Both the position numbers and the translations under genes were made by a program. A model generated the notes under the pieces. It saw only the letters and a program-made list of their open reading frames with translations, had not been told where the DNA came from and ran no database searches. 64,000 nt of DNA from Lithospermum erythrorhizon. Lineage: Eukaryota; Streptophyta; Magnoliopsida; Boraginales; Boraginaceae. The stretch covers positions 682,001-746,000 of the forward strand of contig JADFUC010000789.1 in the NCBI GenBank assembly GCA_019722365.1, written 5' to 3'. How positions within the stretch are numbered: position 1 is the stretch's first letter; each line of letters opens with the position of its first letter. This document shows positions 24,679 through 38,000 of this stretch, in pieces.

Positions 24679-27600
24679 TTAGCCAGTGTTCTGCATTCCA
24701 GCGGCAATGCCCTTCATGGTCAGGATGAGGGTGTCTTCCAACCCGGGAGCATACTCACTCGTCGGATTGAGCTTCAATAGTGAAGCAGCAGGGCTTGCAT
24801 CCATGTATTCTTTCGAGAGGTGAGACCTCAATGCAACGTTATAGCTCGGGTCACGAATTGTCTTGAGAGTGTAAGCTTGCAACACGTTCAATGTAGTGAT
24901 GTAGGAATGGCGCAGGCAAAGTTGTTGCCTCAGGTATAAGTCACCTTCCAAGAGATCCCTATGTCCAGCAATCTATGGAGAAAGAAAACATAGAACAATT
25001 GTATGTTAGTTCAGGTACAACATCGACTAATAGAGACAATTAAAAACAATGTATTTATCTCCCAAGTGATCTTGATGATAACTAATAAGTTATCTCTGGC
25101 CAAGACATATTACCTGAAGTAGGAAGTTCTTTGTTTCTTCGAAATCAGATCTCAGAGTCTCCCCAAATGACCACAGATCTTCTGAGACAAGAAGCTTATC
25201 GTACAACGAAGCAATACCAGGATCTCCTTTCGCAAACACCATTTCAACCAAATCGATAGTGACCCTGAAAAATGGCCACTCGTTGTACATATGTTGCAGC
25301 ATTTGAAGATTCTTAATGTCTCTCTGAATTGCGTGTTTGAATGCTGCACCAAATCCAAGCCAAACTGGGAGATGGAACCTGGTTTGCGTCCATGCAAAAA
25401 TCCATGGAATAGCTCTAAGAGATTCAATTCCTCCACTTGGCTTTCGTTTGGATGGTCGACTACCAATGTTCATCCGTCCATACTCCAACTCAGGGGTGGC
25501 CTACAAAAACAGAATTGTAATGAGTCAATTATATATTTATATCACGAAGACAGATAAGAGTGATACCATAGCGTTGTTATATGATAAAATAAGACAATTA
25601 TTAGCCACTAACATATACAGAGTAGTACATAAATGGTATGTGGAAAGTTTGAAATACTTCACAAGTATAAAAGGTGCGTGTAAGAAATAAAGAGATAGGT
25701 CATTATTGTTGCACAATTGATATGATATGCAGGCCGATCAGATAAAGACGGAATTAACAATAATGAAGGCATGTTTATGTACTCTTCTTGCCCCAATTCA
25801 AAGAAAAACTATTCTGACTTTACATAAAAAAAGCTATTTAATACCATATCACGAATAATTCAAAAAGGCTGCAATATATTTGAACATACAAATAAGTGGA
25901 TTGCAGAATTTTAAACAGTCAAAGTAACACTTACAAGGCGAAAATACTCGACAAAACGGGGCTCCTTGAAAACAATCGAACGGTACTTCTCAGTAGCAAT
26001 CACAGCGATTTCATCCATCAGTGCACGCCACTCAGGCTTTGGAGAGATTGGAGGATGCATCCCGTGCTCAAGTGTTGCAGCAGTAAAACGCTGGAGAGTC
26101 CTAAAACACAAATGTTCCTCTCCAAATGATTGCTCAATAACTTCCCCTTGAACTGTAACACGGAGTGATCCGTCAATGGTATCGGGAGGCTGGGATAAAA
26201 TAGCAAGATGTGTAGGTCCGCCTCCTCTTCCAACAGTACCACCTCGACCATGGAACATGGTTAGCTTCACGCCATACTTTTTAGCAACTTTTATGAGCTC
26301 TTCTTGAGCCTTATACATCTGCCAGGCAGCCGTTAGCCGACCAGCATCTTTTCCAGAATCTGAGTATCCAATCATGACTTCCTGCTTGCCATTGATGCGG
26401 TCTCTGTACCAATCTATTGAGAAAAGCCGTGCAATAGCAGCCGGGGCAGACTCAAGGTCAGCTAGTTTCTCAAAAAGTGGAACGACCCTCAGAGGTTTCT
26501 TAACCTTGCATTCACGCTGAAGAAGTTCAACCGCAAGCACATCGGATGGCGATGTAGCCATTGAGATTATGTAGGCTCCAAAGCAATCTGATGGAAGTTC
26601 AGCTATAACTTCGAAAGTGTCCAAAACATCAGCGATTTCTTCAGTTTTTTCAAGGTCGGGTCCAAACAGTGGCCGTTTTCCTCTCAGTTCAGATAAGAGC
26701 CATTCTTGTCTGCGGTCTTCCAACCATTCTCGATAAGAGCCAATTTCCAAGTGTTTTGTAATGGCATCAAGGACATCAGTGTGTCGTTCAGATTCTTGCC
26801 TTATATCTAGTCGCACAAGTGAGAGTCCAAATGTGGACACTTGCCTCAGGAAATCAAGAAGGCTTCCATCAGCAATAGGGTGGTCACCACACGCACAGAG
26901 AGATCTGTAGCAGAGTTCAAGAGGTTCCAAGAACTATAAACCAATTAAAGCTGGGTTACTAACTTAGGTTAGGGGTTCCAAGAATTATTAATAACAGGTG
27001 CTATAAACTTAGGTACCTGCTCAAGATTGGTGTAAGTCATATCCTCCGGAATATCGGACGTGCCATGGGATAATAACTGGCGGGATCGTTCACGTGTCAT
27101 ATACAGCTTATCCCTCACATCACCAAGAATAACTCGATATGGTTCATTTGGTGGAATCACTTTCCAGAATTCTGCAAGCATAAAAAAAAAATATTGAAAA
27201 TTTTATGTGATTTACTACTAGGAAGTAGGAAGTTTCACAATCAGCATTTCTAGCAGCATTCCCACAAAATCTTCTTCTAAAATATTTTAAGAACCAGTTA
27301 CAATTTGTACAATCTCGGCTTTCAGTTTTTACACCCTTCACATTAAACTATTACTTGGTTTAGATGACATGAGTGAAGAAAAGCAAAACAAAAAAGAGAG
27401 AAAAAAAGCATAAAGAATAGATACCCCAATGTTAACTTGATATACAGTTAGGGGATGTCACTTTTTAAGGAAACCTGAGAGGAATAGGGAAGCTTCTAGC
27501 TGTTGATTTTGAACATATTTAGTGCTCCTTCTCTAAAAGAGAGACGGGAGTTTCATTTGGAAAGATGCTAGGAATGCACTTTGGAAGAGAATATATGGAG

Positions 27601-29695
27601 TGACATAAAAGACATTAACATTGATCCTTGAGTCAAAATGTTGTGTTTCAACTCCTTTCAAATTAAATTCTTTTGTTGGGGTGTTTAAAGATTGTCCTTG
27701 TTTAGCTCATAGAAGTATTCCCTTCTCTAGTGTTAATTATAGAGCACAATAATGTCCCCAGCTAATAAAAACAATAGGATCATGTAAATTTTAGGAATTG
27801 TAACCTATGAAGTGTTTTGCATCTCTCTTGGAATTCCTGTGGAGTTCATCTGATCTGACTCGCAGCTCATCAGTGCACCGCCACATAGAAAGCTGGAAAA
27901 CATATGCAAGAACGCGAACTATTCAAAAAAGTGCAATGGTATTCATAACAGAAGCAAAGACACAGATAATAATCTTTAGAGAATATTGATGTAAGGAACC
28001 TTTTATCCAACACAAAAATAAAGAGAAAGATGAAGAAGTTTGATGGTTTTGAATTTGGTAAAGTAAGCGGAGCTGGGAATATGATCTTTAGACATGCAAG
28101 GTGAGTTAAGCAATAAGGCAATCGTAATGCACCTCAAACATTAGCTCCTCAATCTGTGAGTAGTGCAAGTTAGCTGCCATCATCCTAGCCAACAAGCAGA
28201 CATCCCTTGTTACCTCAGGCGTTACACGTGGGTTACCTGGACCGTCAGCCATGATTTTCTTTATCTCACATATACTACTAAGTACTAACTGAACCCATAT
28301 ACAGAAATATGAGAAAATCTACATACCATCACGGTCACCGCCCATCCATGACGAGAATTGAATAAGAGGGGCATTGTAAGGAACACGCTCATTGATCCCT
28401 ATATTCTTAAGAGCAGTGTCAACACGACGGAGAAACTTTGGGACACCTTTCCATATGGTTTCATGGAAGTAACTCATCCCAGCCCTCATTTCGTCTTGTG
28501 GGGTCGGGGGAGTTCTCTTGATTTCATCTGTTCGGAAAGCAGCTTGAATCTATATGACATAATGCAAGGTTTTCAAAATAAAGAACAATACTAATATCAA
28601 TGCTACTAAAAATTAAGTCGTGAAATATTGCCATAGATGGCTGGAATTAAATGAGGAACTTGATCAGCCAGGCAGTTGTCAATTTTTTTATTTTTTATTT
28701 AATTTAAATCGGTCATTGTCTTGTACAAGGACTCGATCCCACCTCATCATTATGAGTAATATCCGTGAGCACTAGACTAACCCTAGTGGTTACCAGGCAG
28801 ATGTCAATTGATCTGAGAGAACAAACATTGGAAGATGCATTCTTTATATCATTACAAAAAATTTGCAAAAGAATAAAACATATACTCTTGAAACGCAAGC
28901 ATTTACCTCTCTTTGTAAGGCCTCATCTAGTTCTTGTTTGTCATCAGGTGTAATATCCTTAGCATATAACTGAGCCAAACAATTACGAATCCTGACAGGG
29001 TACAATTAACAGTTTGAGATGAACAAATTAGAAATGCACAGATTCAAGTTAAAAGAAAATAAAGAACCTTCCATGTTTCTGCAGCAAAGATCTCCTGACA
29101 GACTGTGTAGGATGGGCTGTCAAAACAAGATCCACTGTCTGATTCTTCAAAGCATCAAAGACTTCCTCCGGTGACTTTTTCAAGTCATGCACTAGTCTTT
29201 TGATAGTTTCTTCAATGTCTGATTCAGTAGTGGCAGAATTTTCATCTGCGAAATCTCCTTTCTTTAACTTAATTCGTCGACGATATGCATTCTGGACCTC
29301 CTCAGCCAAGTTAGCTAAGTTGAGCATGTGGGAAAAGGCTTTCGCCACAACAATTGAGTCCCCTGGATCCAAACGTGTCAATACATTTCCCAACTCCTCC
29401 AGTTTCTTTGTATCATTCTTCCCTTCATACTGAGCAGATAGCTCATAGCATTCTTGAACCTATGTAATCAAGAGTAGTAGTGAATTAACAATCAAAGTGA
29501 CATAAAAATCCAATCTATAATACTAACCGTCTCCCTGATTTCTTGACCATGTAATTCCTGAAGAATATCAAGAAAACGATCCAAAAGGAGAGCATCATAC
29601 TCAACAAGCTTGTCATCATCAGAAATCTTGAGTGGTACCAAAAGCCTCAATTGGGCATCAATTGATGCCATCTTTTCAACATTCCTAGCAGCCAT
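24679..29695 (-). CDS. PPC: Phosphoenolpyruvate carboxylase, plant-type, C3 form
   Basis: Complete ten-exon gene for a 964-residue cytosolic PEPC, which converts PEP and bicarbonate to oxaloacetate and phosphate. Exons: 29528-29695, 29068-29459, 28907-28991, 28327-28549, 28133-28236, 27805-27892, 27017-27171, 25935-26933, 25114-25500, 24679-24972. Every junction is GT-AG and the lengths sum to 2895 nt. The N-terminal MASIDAQLR carries the regulatory Ser11 of plant-type enzymes. The catalytic His172 lies in [22 protein letters not shown] and [13 protein letters not shown] are intact, and the C-terminus is QNTG. Residue 774 is Ala ([11 protein letters not shown]), where C4 isoforms have Ser, so this is the housekeeping/anaplerotic type. 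Intron 3 carries a SINE. The ten-exon architecture is the usual one for plant PPC genes. Confidence 0.97.
28685..28792 (-). mobile_element. tRNA-derived SINE (Au-like) in PEPC intron 3
   Basis: About 108 bp, inserted antisense to the window and therefore in the sense of the PEPC transcript. From its 5' end it reads gggttagtctagtgctca (A box) and, about 35 nt later, gggatcgagtcc (B box). It ends in an A-rich tail, seen as T-rich sequence at 28685-28700 on the plus strand. It is bounded by a 17-bp target duplication with one mismatch: ccaggcagttgtcaatt at 28668-28684 and ccaggcagatgtcaatt at 28793-28809. Confidence 0.85.
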
Positions 29696-29747
29696 TCTTA
29701 AAACAGGACACAGAGTGAGAGATTATGAGAATGTGTAATCATTCATC

Positions 29748-29756
29748 TTATATATT
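29748..29756 (-). promoter_or_regulatory. TATA-like box of PEPC gene (candidate)
   Basis: Minus-strand gaatatataag lies about 53-60 bp before the ATG. This would leave a short leader; a more distant promoter with a 5'-UTR intron is also possible. Confidence 0.35.
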
Positions 29757-32047
29757 CGGACCCTGTCTTAATACTTTCGCGCCAGACTCCTACTTTTATT
29801 ACATAACTATCTGCGTATCTTTGTTTATAATTGGCAAAAGATAACAAAGATAATGAACGCCATTATCTAATAATAATTTTATATAATTTCGACAAAGATC
29901 ATTTCGCAAGCAGGCAGCTGGACATTACATCGATATCCGCCAGATCACCATTTGGCTCAGCATTCTGGCCCTTATTATTTTCATTGCTTTTACGTTCATC
30001 AACTCTATTTTTCTTCTTATCAGATCATTTTTCTTCATCTTTCTACGTTAATTTTAGCTTTTGATTTTTTATCTTGGCGAACTATAATGAATAAAAAAAT
30101 TTAATATCATTAACATAAAAATGCTGCTTTTATAATATCATTTCTCTTTTTTCTTTCGTCAGATATACTCCGTAGATAATATAAATGAACACATAACTAA
30201 AGGAAAATGTAAAACTGCTCATAGTAAATGAAGTTGACCTTTACACTTTAAATGAAATTTAAATGTTTTCATTAGAAAAATGAAAAAATACTATAAGAAT
30301 GTTACGGATTCACGGGTTAGCCGGTTAGATAAGAAATATCGACGTTAAATTTGAGATGCAGGTCTGGTAACAAATAAACAATTACAATTTATCTTATGAG
30401 TTATGACTCAGAATTTGAAATGTAAATGGATACTCTAATTGGTTAGAAAAATATACAAATGAGGCATTTATTAATTAGTAGACATCAATATTTGAATATA
30501 TACCACTTGACACGTAATCCATCACAAATAATAATTATATTCTTGAATTGTAATGGAGAGGGCATATTATATGATGTTGCTTTCCTAATTTGACATACAA
30601 AAGAATATGGTGCGTGATTATAAAAAGATGAGCAAAATAATAATGATGCTATTATATTTCATCGTATACCGTAGCAGCATCATATGAGTAATATAATAGG
30701 GAAATTATTGAGCAAGCGTGAATGCTCTAGTTCCTTTTTTAATTGCACGTATAACTAAGAAACATGGCAAGGTCTTAGCAACAACTAATCACAAATTGTT
30801 ACATTTTAAATTCTAATAAATTCACTTTTGAATTTTGAACTCAAATAATTTGTAATATATTGAATATTCTTTGTAATTTGTCTTAAAAAAAATCAAAATT
30901 GTAGTATTTTCAACTTATTTTACTATTAACTTATTAATTTTGATTCAAATGAAATTTTGAGTTTCAATCAAGATCATAAATTTTGTCAATTTTTTATCAT
31001 GAAAAAAGTAATTGGACAATTTTTGAAGGATGGAGGGAGTATATGTGTATGATTACTGAGTTTTATTAAGCTTTTCTATTTGACCTTAGAAATTTTATAT
31101 TGAAATTGATGTAATGGTAAATTAATAAGCTAATAAACCAGGAATATCCTTTAGCAAGATAACCTCTAATTTCTAGAAAAAGAGACATTCGATGTCTTCG
31201 ACTAATAATTAATTTCTTGATTCAACTTGGTCTGGCATGCATGGAACAGATCAGATTATTAGTAAATTGTCAACATATAACATAATGCATGTATGTATTT
31301 AAGGAGGATTTGAAGGATAAAATCATACATACATCAACAATTGAGCCATCTCTATAAAAATGTAGTTGAATTAAGAAAGACACGCGACAAAAAAAACGTC
31401 CAAGTTCATCAGGCTGAGCTTACTAAGTCCAAGTCAACAGTGTGTTTTGAGAAAACAATGTAGTTTTGTTTTGTTTTTTCGGTTTAGTCGTCGAAGATAT
31501 AGTGAAACAAAGTTGGCGTGAAGAAGGCAATGAAAGAGATGGTTACATACTGACATAACTCAATAAAATACTCCCTATTACCTATGTTTGTAAAAAGTCG
31601 AAATTTAATCTTTCAAATTAATTAATACAAACTAGTCCCATGAGTTACATACTAGGGCTTAGCTGATCTTCTAATTAGAGAATAAGATACATGAGATTAC
31701 CACTTAGAACAGAGGAAACCAATAATACATCGCCAATTTGAGGGAAAAAGAGACTCGCGGCAGTCTTTAAGAATGTCCTAATGTCTAGGACTGGTCTGGT
31801 GGTTTCACCATTTTCAACTATCTAAACACAAAGAAGATAGTTGAGCTTTGACTCTTACTACAAATTAACAACATTTTCCTGATTCATTTGCTTGTACATA
31901 TGTCAGCTATATCACCTACACTCTGACATTTTTTGATCATTTAACTCCAGAGACTCTGAATGATGGCCTATTCCACGTCTATTTTCCGCTGATGACAACA
32001 GTTCATCATATCATTGTGCCCACATATGACAAAGCCTTTCTCATCAT
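29757..32047. other. Intergenic: PEPC upstream and IDM1-like downstream
   Basis: Contains the upstream region of PEPC and the 3' flank of the IDM1-like gene. AT-rich, without a recognised gene. A lone gatggagggagta (about 31028) resembles one Stowaway end, but no partner end was found. Confidence 0.5.
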
Positions 32048-32090
32048 TTATTTTCCGCTGATGACAAAGCCTTTCTCATCATTTATTTCC
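31977..32090. repeat. 35-bp tandem duplication spanning the IDM1-like stop codon
   Basis: gacaaagcctttctcatcat begins at 32028 and again at 32063. The 35-bp unit includes ttttccgctgat, and a third partial copy of ttttccgctgatgaca lies at about 31983. Separately, tatcattgtgccca occurs near 32009 and 32127. The TAA stop (32048-32050) sits inside the first full unit. Confidence 0.8.
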
Positions 32091-35000
32091 AATTCCTCGT
32101 TCTTGGAGTCATCCATCTCTAATGACATATCATTGTGCCCAGACAATGGCTTCAAGAGCGGGTTATCCATACTGCTTCCACCTTGATTTTCAAAAAGGTT
32201 CAATTTTTTGCATTTGTGTTTGGTTTCCGCACATATGAAATCTGGTTCAACGTACGCAAGATCCAGATCTGAAGTGGTTCCAACTATACCTTCACTTACT
32301 CTTAAATGTTCACATTCCTGTGGATTTTCCTCTGACAAACAATGTGGTTCCTCAGAATGGAGATGGACATTACTTCTACAACATTGTCCTTCACTTGTTT
32401 CCCAATTCTCATTCCCAGAGCATCGAGCTTCTTTTCTAACATCAATTTCATGCTCAGAATGATTTTGGTGAGAGACTGTTTGAGGATCTGTCCCAGTTCC
32501 CGCAAAGGAAGAATCCTTTTCTGTTGAAACATCAGCATCATGTTGTGCTGATGTAGACATGACCCGAATATTAGAATTTTGAGAAATTAAAAGATTAGGG
32601 TGTCGAGAGGAGAAGAAGAACTAATTCTCACCCATTATATAGTCCGACTCCCTGCTATTATTATACAGGGGTTTCTTTAGCCACACAGTCCCAGGGAAGA
32701 CCATCAGGTTGATGTCACTGAGCTTCTGCTTTTCTTCATCTTCCAATTGTCTGAACCCAAAACCTACTGTCCATGTTTCTATTAAAGTGGGTATAGCTGA
32801 TATAACGAGCTGCTTGACCTTGAAAGACTTCAGCATCTAAAAGCAAAATTGAGGTAAAATACCAACACATTACTCAGTAAAATTGCAGAAATTGATTAAT
32901 AGGAATATAGGATTAGTCCACTCATAAGGAGCTCTAATACAGCAAAATCCAAGATACAAAACTAACGGGCTGGGATAAGATAGATATCATTAAAAGGTTG
33001 GTACAAAGGGCTTCCGGAAAAAATAGGCCACAAAAACAGGGAATCATTTTCAAGGAAATATGGAGCATGTTAATTTATTTTGGCGAAAGAGGGGATCAAA
33101 GGAGAACCGTATGTGGTCTATAACATGAAATCAAATAATGTATATGAGTTGAGAAACTTATCAGTTACCTCTTCTATAGAATTCAAAAGACGCCGGCACA
33201 TTCCCTGGCGGCGATATTTGCTGCAAGTAGCAATGAGGGGCATTTCTGCAACTGTTACCCCGTGGATCCTGGATGTATCTCAAATTATTAGAAGGTTACA
33301 GGTGAAACAACAGCAAGCCAGGAATGTATATATTTTTTTACAGGCTTGATAATCATTTCAGTGAACTCGTTGAAGGATTATAACATCTATTAAACATGGT
33401 TCAAAAACTCAGCTGCAATACTTGATATTAAAGCTTACCTAATTGAGGCCACACATGTAATCACGTCATCTTTCTCCAAGACCACTGTGTGAAAACCACT
33501 GTAGTTGAGACGCGAAAACTGTGATCTGTGAAGATTGAAGAGGTCAGTGTACAAGAACTTCCAGGATAACATATAATTCATGAAAATGTAAACCATAGCA
33601 TATTCATATTGTATTTAAAATGACACACGTGATGGTGGCAACCAAAGAAAATAAAGTTTACATATTTTATCCTAAGACGCCGAAGCATAATAATTAGACA
33701 TTGAAAGCTAAAAAATATGGTGAATTGGAAATGGGTGTAATTAGAAAAATAAATAAATTCCTTTTAGGAGATGTGCCTTCTATTCTTTTATTCACTTGCC
33801 TAGATTTCCAAACCGTTTTTTAGATATCCATGTATCTTGCGAGCACTTGGTCTCCATGCCAGTTCTACTGGTTTTTCTGTATGAGCAAATCAGCTATCCT
33901 TCGTTACAGAAGATGGAACTCAAAACTGAGTTTATCATTTATCATACAAGGTTTCCATAAAAAGCTCAGCCTAACAAATCTTTTCAGCATATTTATGTTT
34001 TTAAATTATCAATCTCATTTTTATTTAAGTGACCTAAATATCTAAAAAAAAATGTCATATTGAACAATATGTTTCATCTTTACCCTTCCATACTAGTGCA
34101 ATATTAGAAATGTGCCACCTTCTACTTGTATAGCAATATGTTTTCCCTAATACTCTTAGTCAACTTCTAACAAGGGTATAACAATTCATTTACACTAAAT
34201 AATCCACCTTTTAATTTTTGTGAAAAGCTGATGTAGTTCATTCAAATAAAAAGCGGAGGAAGTATACAATTACTGATTACAATTTACCTCCACTGATGAC
34301 TATAGAAAATCCAACTATATCTCATAATACCCTTATATTAAAACATCTCATCCACCTCATTGGACACAAAGCATGGTAACAAAGCCACTTTTAAAGAGAC
34401 AATAAAATACATAAATCTCACAAAGATAACTAACATGTTTGCAAGAAAAAGAGTATTATCATTTATATATCCATATTCACTTAATAATCAACAATACCTC
34501 CAACATGGACTACACTGAATGCTTGATTTGAGAAACAAAATAATAATATTATCTTCAAGGAAGATGAAAAGTTACAAATGTCATGTCGGAAAGGATAATC
34601 ATGAGGGTAGCAATATAAATATTTTCCTACTTTTATTTCATGTAGTTCATATAGTCTGGAGCAGGAAGCACGTTGATGGATGGATACTCACCCCCAATTG
34701 TACATCACCTGTGGTATCATGTCAATTCCTGTTCTTTGATCCACCATTGGGAGAAAACATTCTTCCATGATTGTGAGAGCAACGGCCAACTTAGAGTTGC
34801 ATTCTGCCTTCAAAGCGACAAACCGCTGAGCAGAATGAACTTTTTGATCGCCAGGAATGCACCTAAGTAGTGTCCACGAGCAGCAATCAGGAAGAGAATT
34901 CTTGAAGCCAATGCGAGACTGGAGTCCAGAGTAAACCTACAAAATGCATTGAGTTCGGTTATGTTCAACTATAATATATTCTGGGGGTGGAAGTTAAACA

Positions 35001-38000
35001 AACAGTGTGGTCATCTATAAGACATAATGCAATCCAAAGAACTTGAACATTATCAAAATTAGTGTAATAAAGAAGAATGATGAATGGGAAAGGAGACGGA
35101 AACATTCCAGTCATATATGTCGTATAGAATAACTTGAACATTAGCAGAATCATTTTCATTTGACATTTCTCTGACACAGACCAAATGGTTTTACATGTCC
35201 AGTATCGGTGGTTGTGGGCTCCTTTAGGATCCACAAGGCAGGGAACTTGCCCAGAGAGTATGGAATTTAAGAAATCAGTTAGTTGATAGGGAAACATCCA
35301 ATTTACCTCAAGACAGCTCACACAACAAAACCAGGCATCAGAGGTCATGCTTCTTGTAATTCCTTTTTCTTCCATGCATGCCTCATGATCTATCCTCAAG
35401 CACAAAAAATAGGACTTTTATTATAGGACATAATAATCAAGCAATAATTATAGGGGGATAAATTCTTATGAAGAAAGTGTAAATGCAGATACAGATACCA
35501 AAAGAAAGAGAGACTTGATATTTTTAATGAAGTAAAATTTTCTGGGACTGTATAGGAATCACACACTAACAATTGTCTACAAATAATTATTTACATTTTC
35601 ACTTGACAATAACTAGGTAAGAAGAAGTGGGAAAGTCGAATTAAGCATGAGCATGAACATAATTATCTAAGTATCCTCTTGACACTCCGAGCATGTAACT
35701 CACAAGATACATTGAGAGGAATTACATTTATGCTCACACAATGAGCACTTCAACCCGCTGGAGGCTTGAGAATTTTCTTTCTCATTGACCAGATCCCCAC
35801 AGATTTGACAAATGCAATGACGACAGTACCAGCTGCCTTCCGGAAGCTTCTGGAGGAAGAAGGATAAAGAAAATATGAGGCATATTCACAGAAGGCAATA
35901 TTACAAAAACAAAAGTATCATTCTAAATAATTCTGGCTAGAACTAATGACTGTCATGGATACCTAGACTATCTATCATTCTAACAGACAGGAAGCTGTAT
36001 GTTCAATGATCTTTACCAAGACATACAGATACTCGATATGTTTAAGATTTCCCTATTTTTCCGTGTGATAACATCCACAAAGAAATGTTAGATGAGAAAT
36101 GTATTGTAACAGTATATATCCATGAACGATACTAAACAGTAATTCCTTGTACAAGATGTCTCTCATGATCTCAAATGTTGATGAGTGATATGCTACAATC
36201 TGTACAGGCAAACTTAATTCTCACAGTGGTCATGGAACAATCGAAAACAAAGCTGCAGAGAAATAAAATCTGAGTTCCAAATTTCGGGATGTCTGAAACC
36301 CCACAAACGTGCGACCAAAAGATACGGAGGCAGAAAGAAGGTAAATATTCTGTACATTTTGCAAATCATTTTGGTTTCAAGGTAGCTTCCTTTCAGCAGT
36401 AATGTGCTGCAACTATCAGAGTTGTCTAGATTTACCATTGCTAATAATGTACCTTCAGGATCAGATATGTCTACGTTCAGTTAGAGAGACGATTATGACT
36501 ATGCATTATCCGTATTACCCAGATGTTGATATATTACAAAGGGCACTAACAAAGGAGTATTGGACAAACCTCTTTGTACAAGCAAGCCTGATGGAATGTA
36601 GATGGACAGTGATCACAGCAAATCAACTCACCACCGTCACCACACTGTCCACAACTATCATCATTTTCATCCACCTCCTCAAGTTGAATAGTTCTAAGGG
36701 CACCTTTCTTAGACTTGTACTCAGCTGACCAAGCCTCAAGTTGACATAAGGTCAATGACTTCCCAGATTCCATGAAAATATTTGAACAGGGACGGTTGAG
36801 CTTGCAGCCAGCATGACTTTTAAACTCGGAGACTGATAGTAGATTATTGCAACACTTGCATATAATTCCGTTCCAAGTTGCAATGCCATCTTTGATAACT
36901 CTATCATCCTTGGGATTTTGGTATTGAATTGCTTCATTTTCAGAAACAACCCCTGAATGAATTAACCAGGATAACACAGTTCTAGAGTGATATGTAGACC
37001 ATTTGCCTTCAATGAATTGTTTCCCACCTTTTTTAAGATTCCTTAAAAGCAACCTGCAACTCCCTTTTTTACTTTTTCGCTTCTTCAAATGTTTGGATTT
37101 CCGTGGTGCCTCTTTGCTGATAGATTTGCATGCTCTGTTTTTTATTATAGCTGAAACCAAGAGATCATCATCCTTAAGATGGCAAGTCTTCGATTTCTTA
37201 GATGCAGGTTCATGATGCACAGAACTTCTTTTCTGTTTCAAGTTGCTAGCGAGTTGAGAAGAAAAATCGGACATGTCTCGAGTTCCCTCGATATTTACAT
37301 CTTGCAATCCAGCATGGTCTAAAGTAGACATACCAAATTTGTCATGTTCATACAGACTGGCCAGCTTAATCTTCGATGTTCTTCTTGATTTCTTGAAAGA
37401 CTTCCCACAAGAACTTTTGTTTAATTTGCAAGGATCATCACGGTTTACAGAATTTAGAGATACAATTTCCTCAAACCCAATTCTTGAGCAGCTCTTAACA
37501 TCTACATATCCCTTAAACCTCGAGTTAGAATGTCTTTCAGAGGTTCTGCACCTTTTGTGGTTACTTGAATTGAAATCTTGTTGTTCGGAGACTATTTCAG
37601 AGCCTCCAAATGAAGAATTTGAATACCCTAGCAAACTAGAACCAGTTTGGTCAGAAATTGTCCCTGCTTGGCTGCAAGAGACATCCCTGCCATTTGCTGC
37701 AACAGCCAGAGTGGTGGCAGAGTCTAAAGGAGCAAACTTATCATCCATATCATTAGATATCAAACAAGATCCGGATGCTACTTCTGAATCAGTTACCAAA
37801 TTTCTTTTTCCTTGAACCGGCTTTCCCACTTTGAGTAAACGAATTGTCTTGTCAATGAACACTGAGTTAGCAAATGGATCAAGAAGGCACCATGTATACG
37901 CCAATGCAGAAGTTGGTTCAATATGGCTTAGTTGTTCTTCAATCTGTGCCACTGTACTCAATAGATCGGATGAAAACTGAGCCATATCAGACCACATTTT

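Noticed and set aside
31028..31040. Stowaway-type end (gatggagggagta)
   Set aside because: No inverted partner found within a few hundred bases; motif alone is too short.
34965..35405. 146-codon minus-strand frame between IDM1-like exons
   Set aside because: Only the part 35307-35389 is coding (exon 3). The rest runs into intron, with a GT donor at the exon edge.
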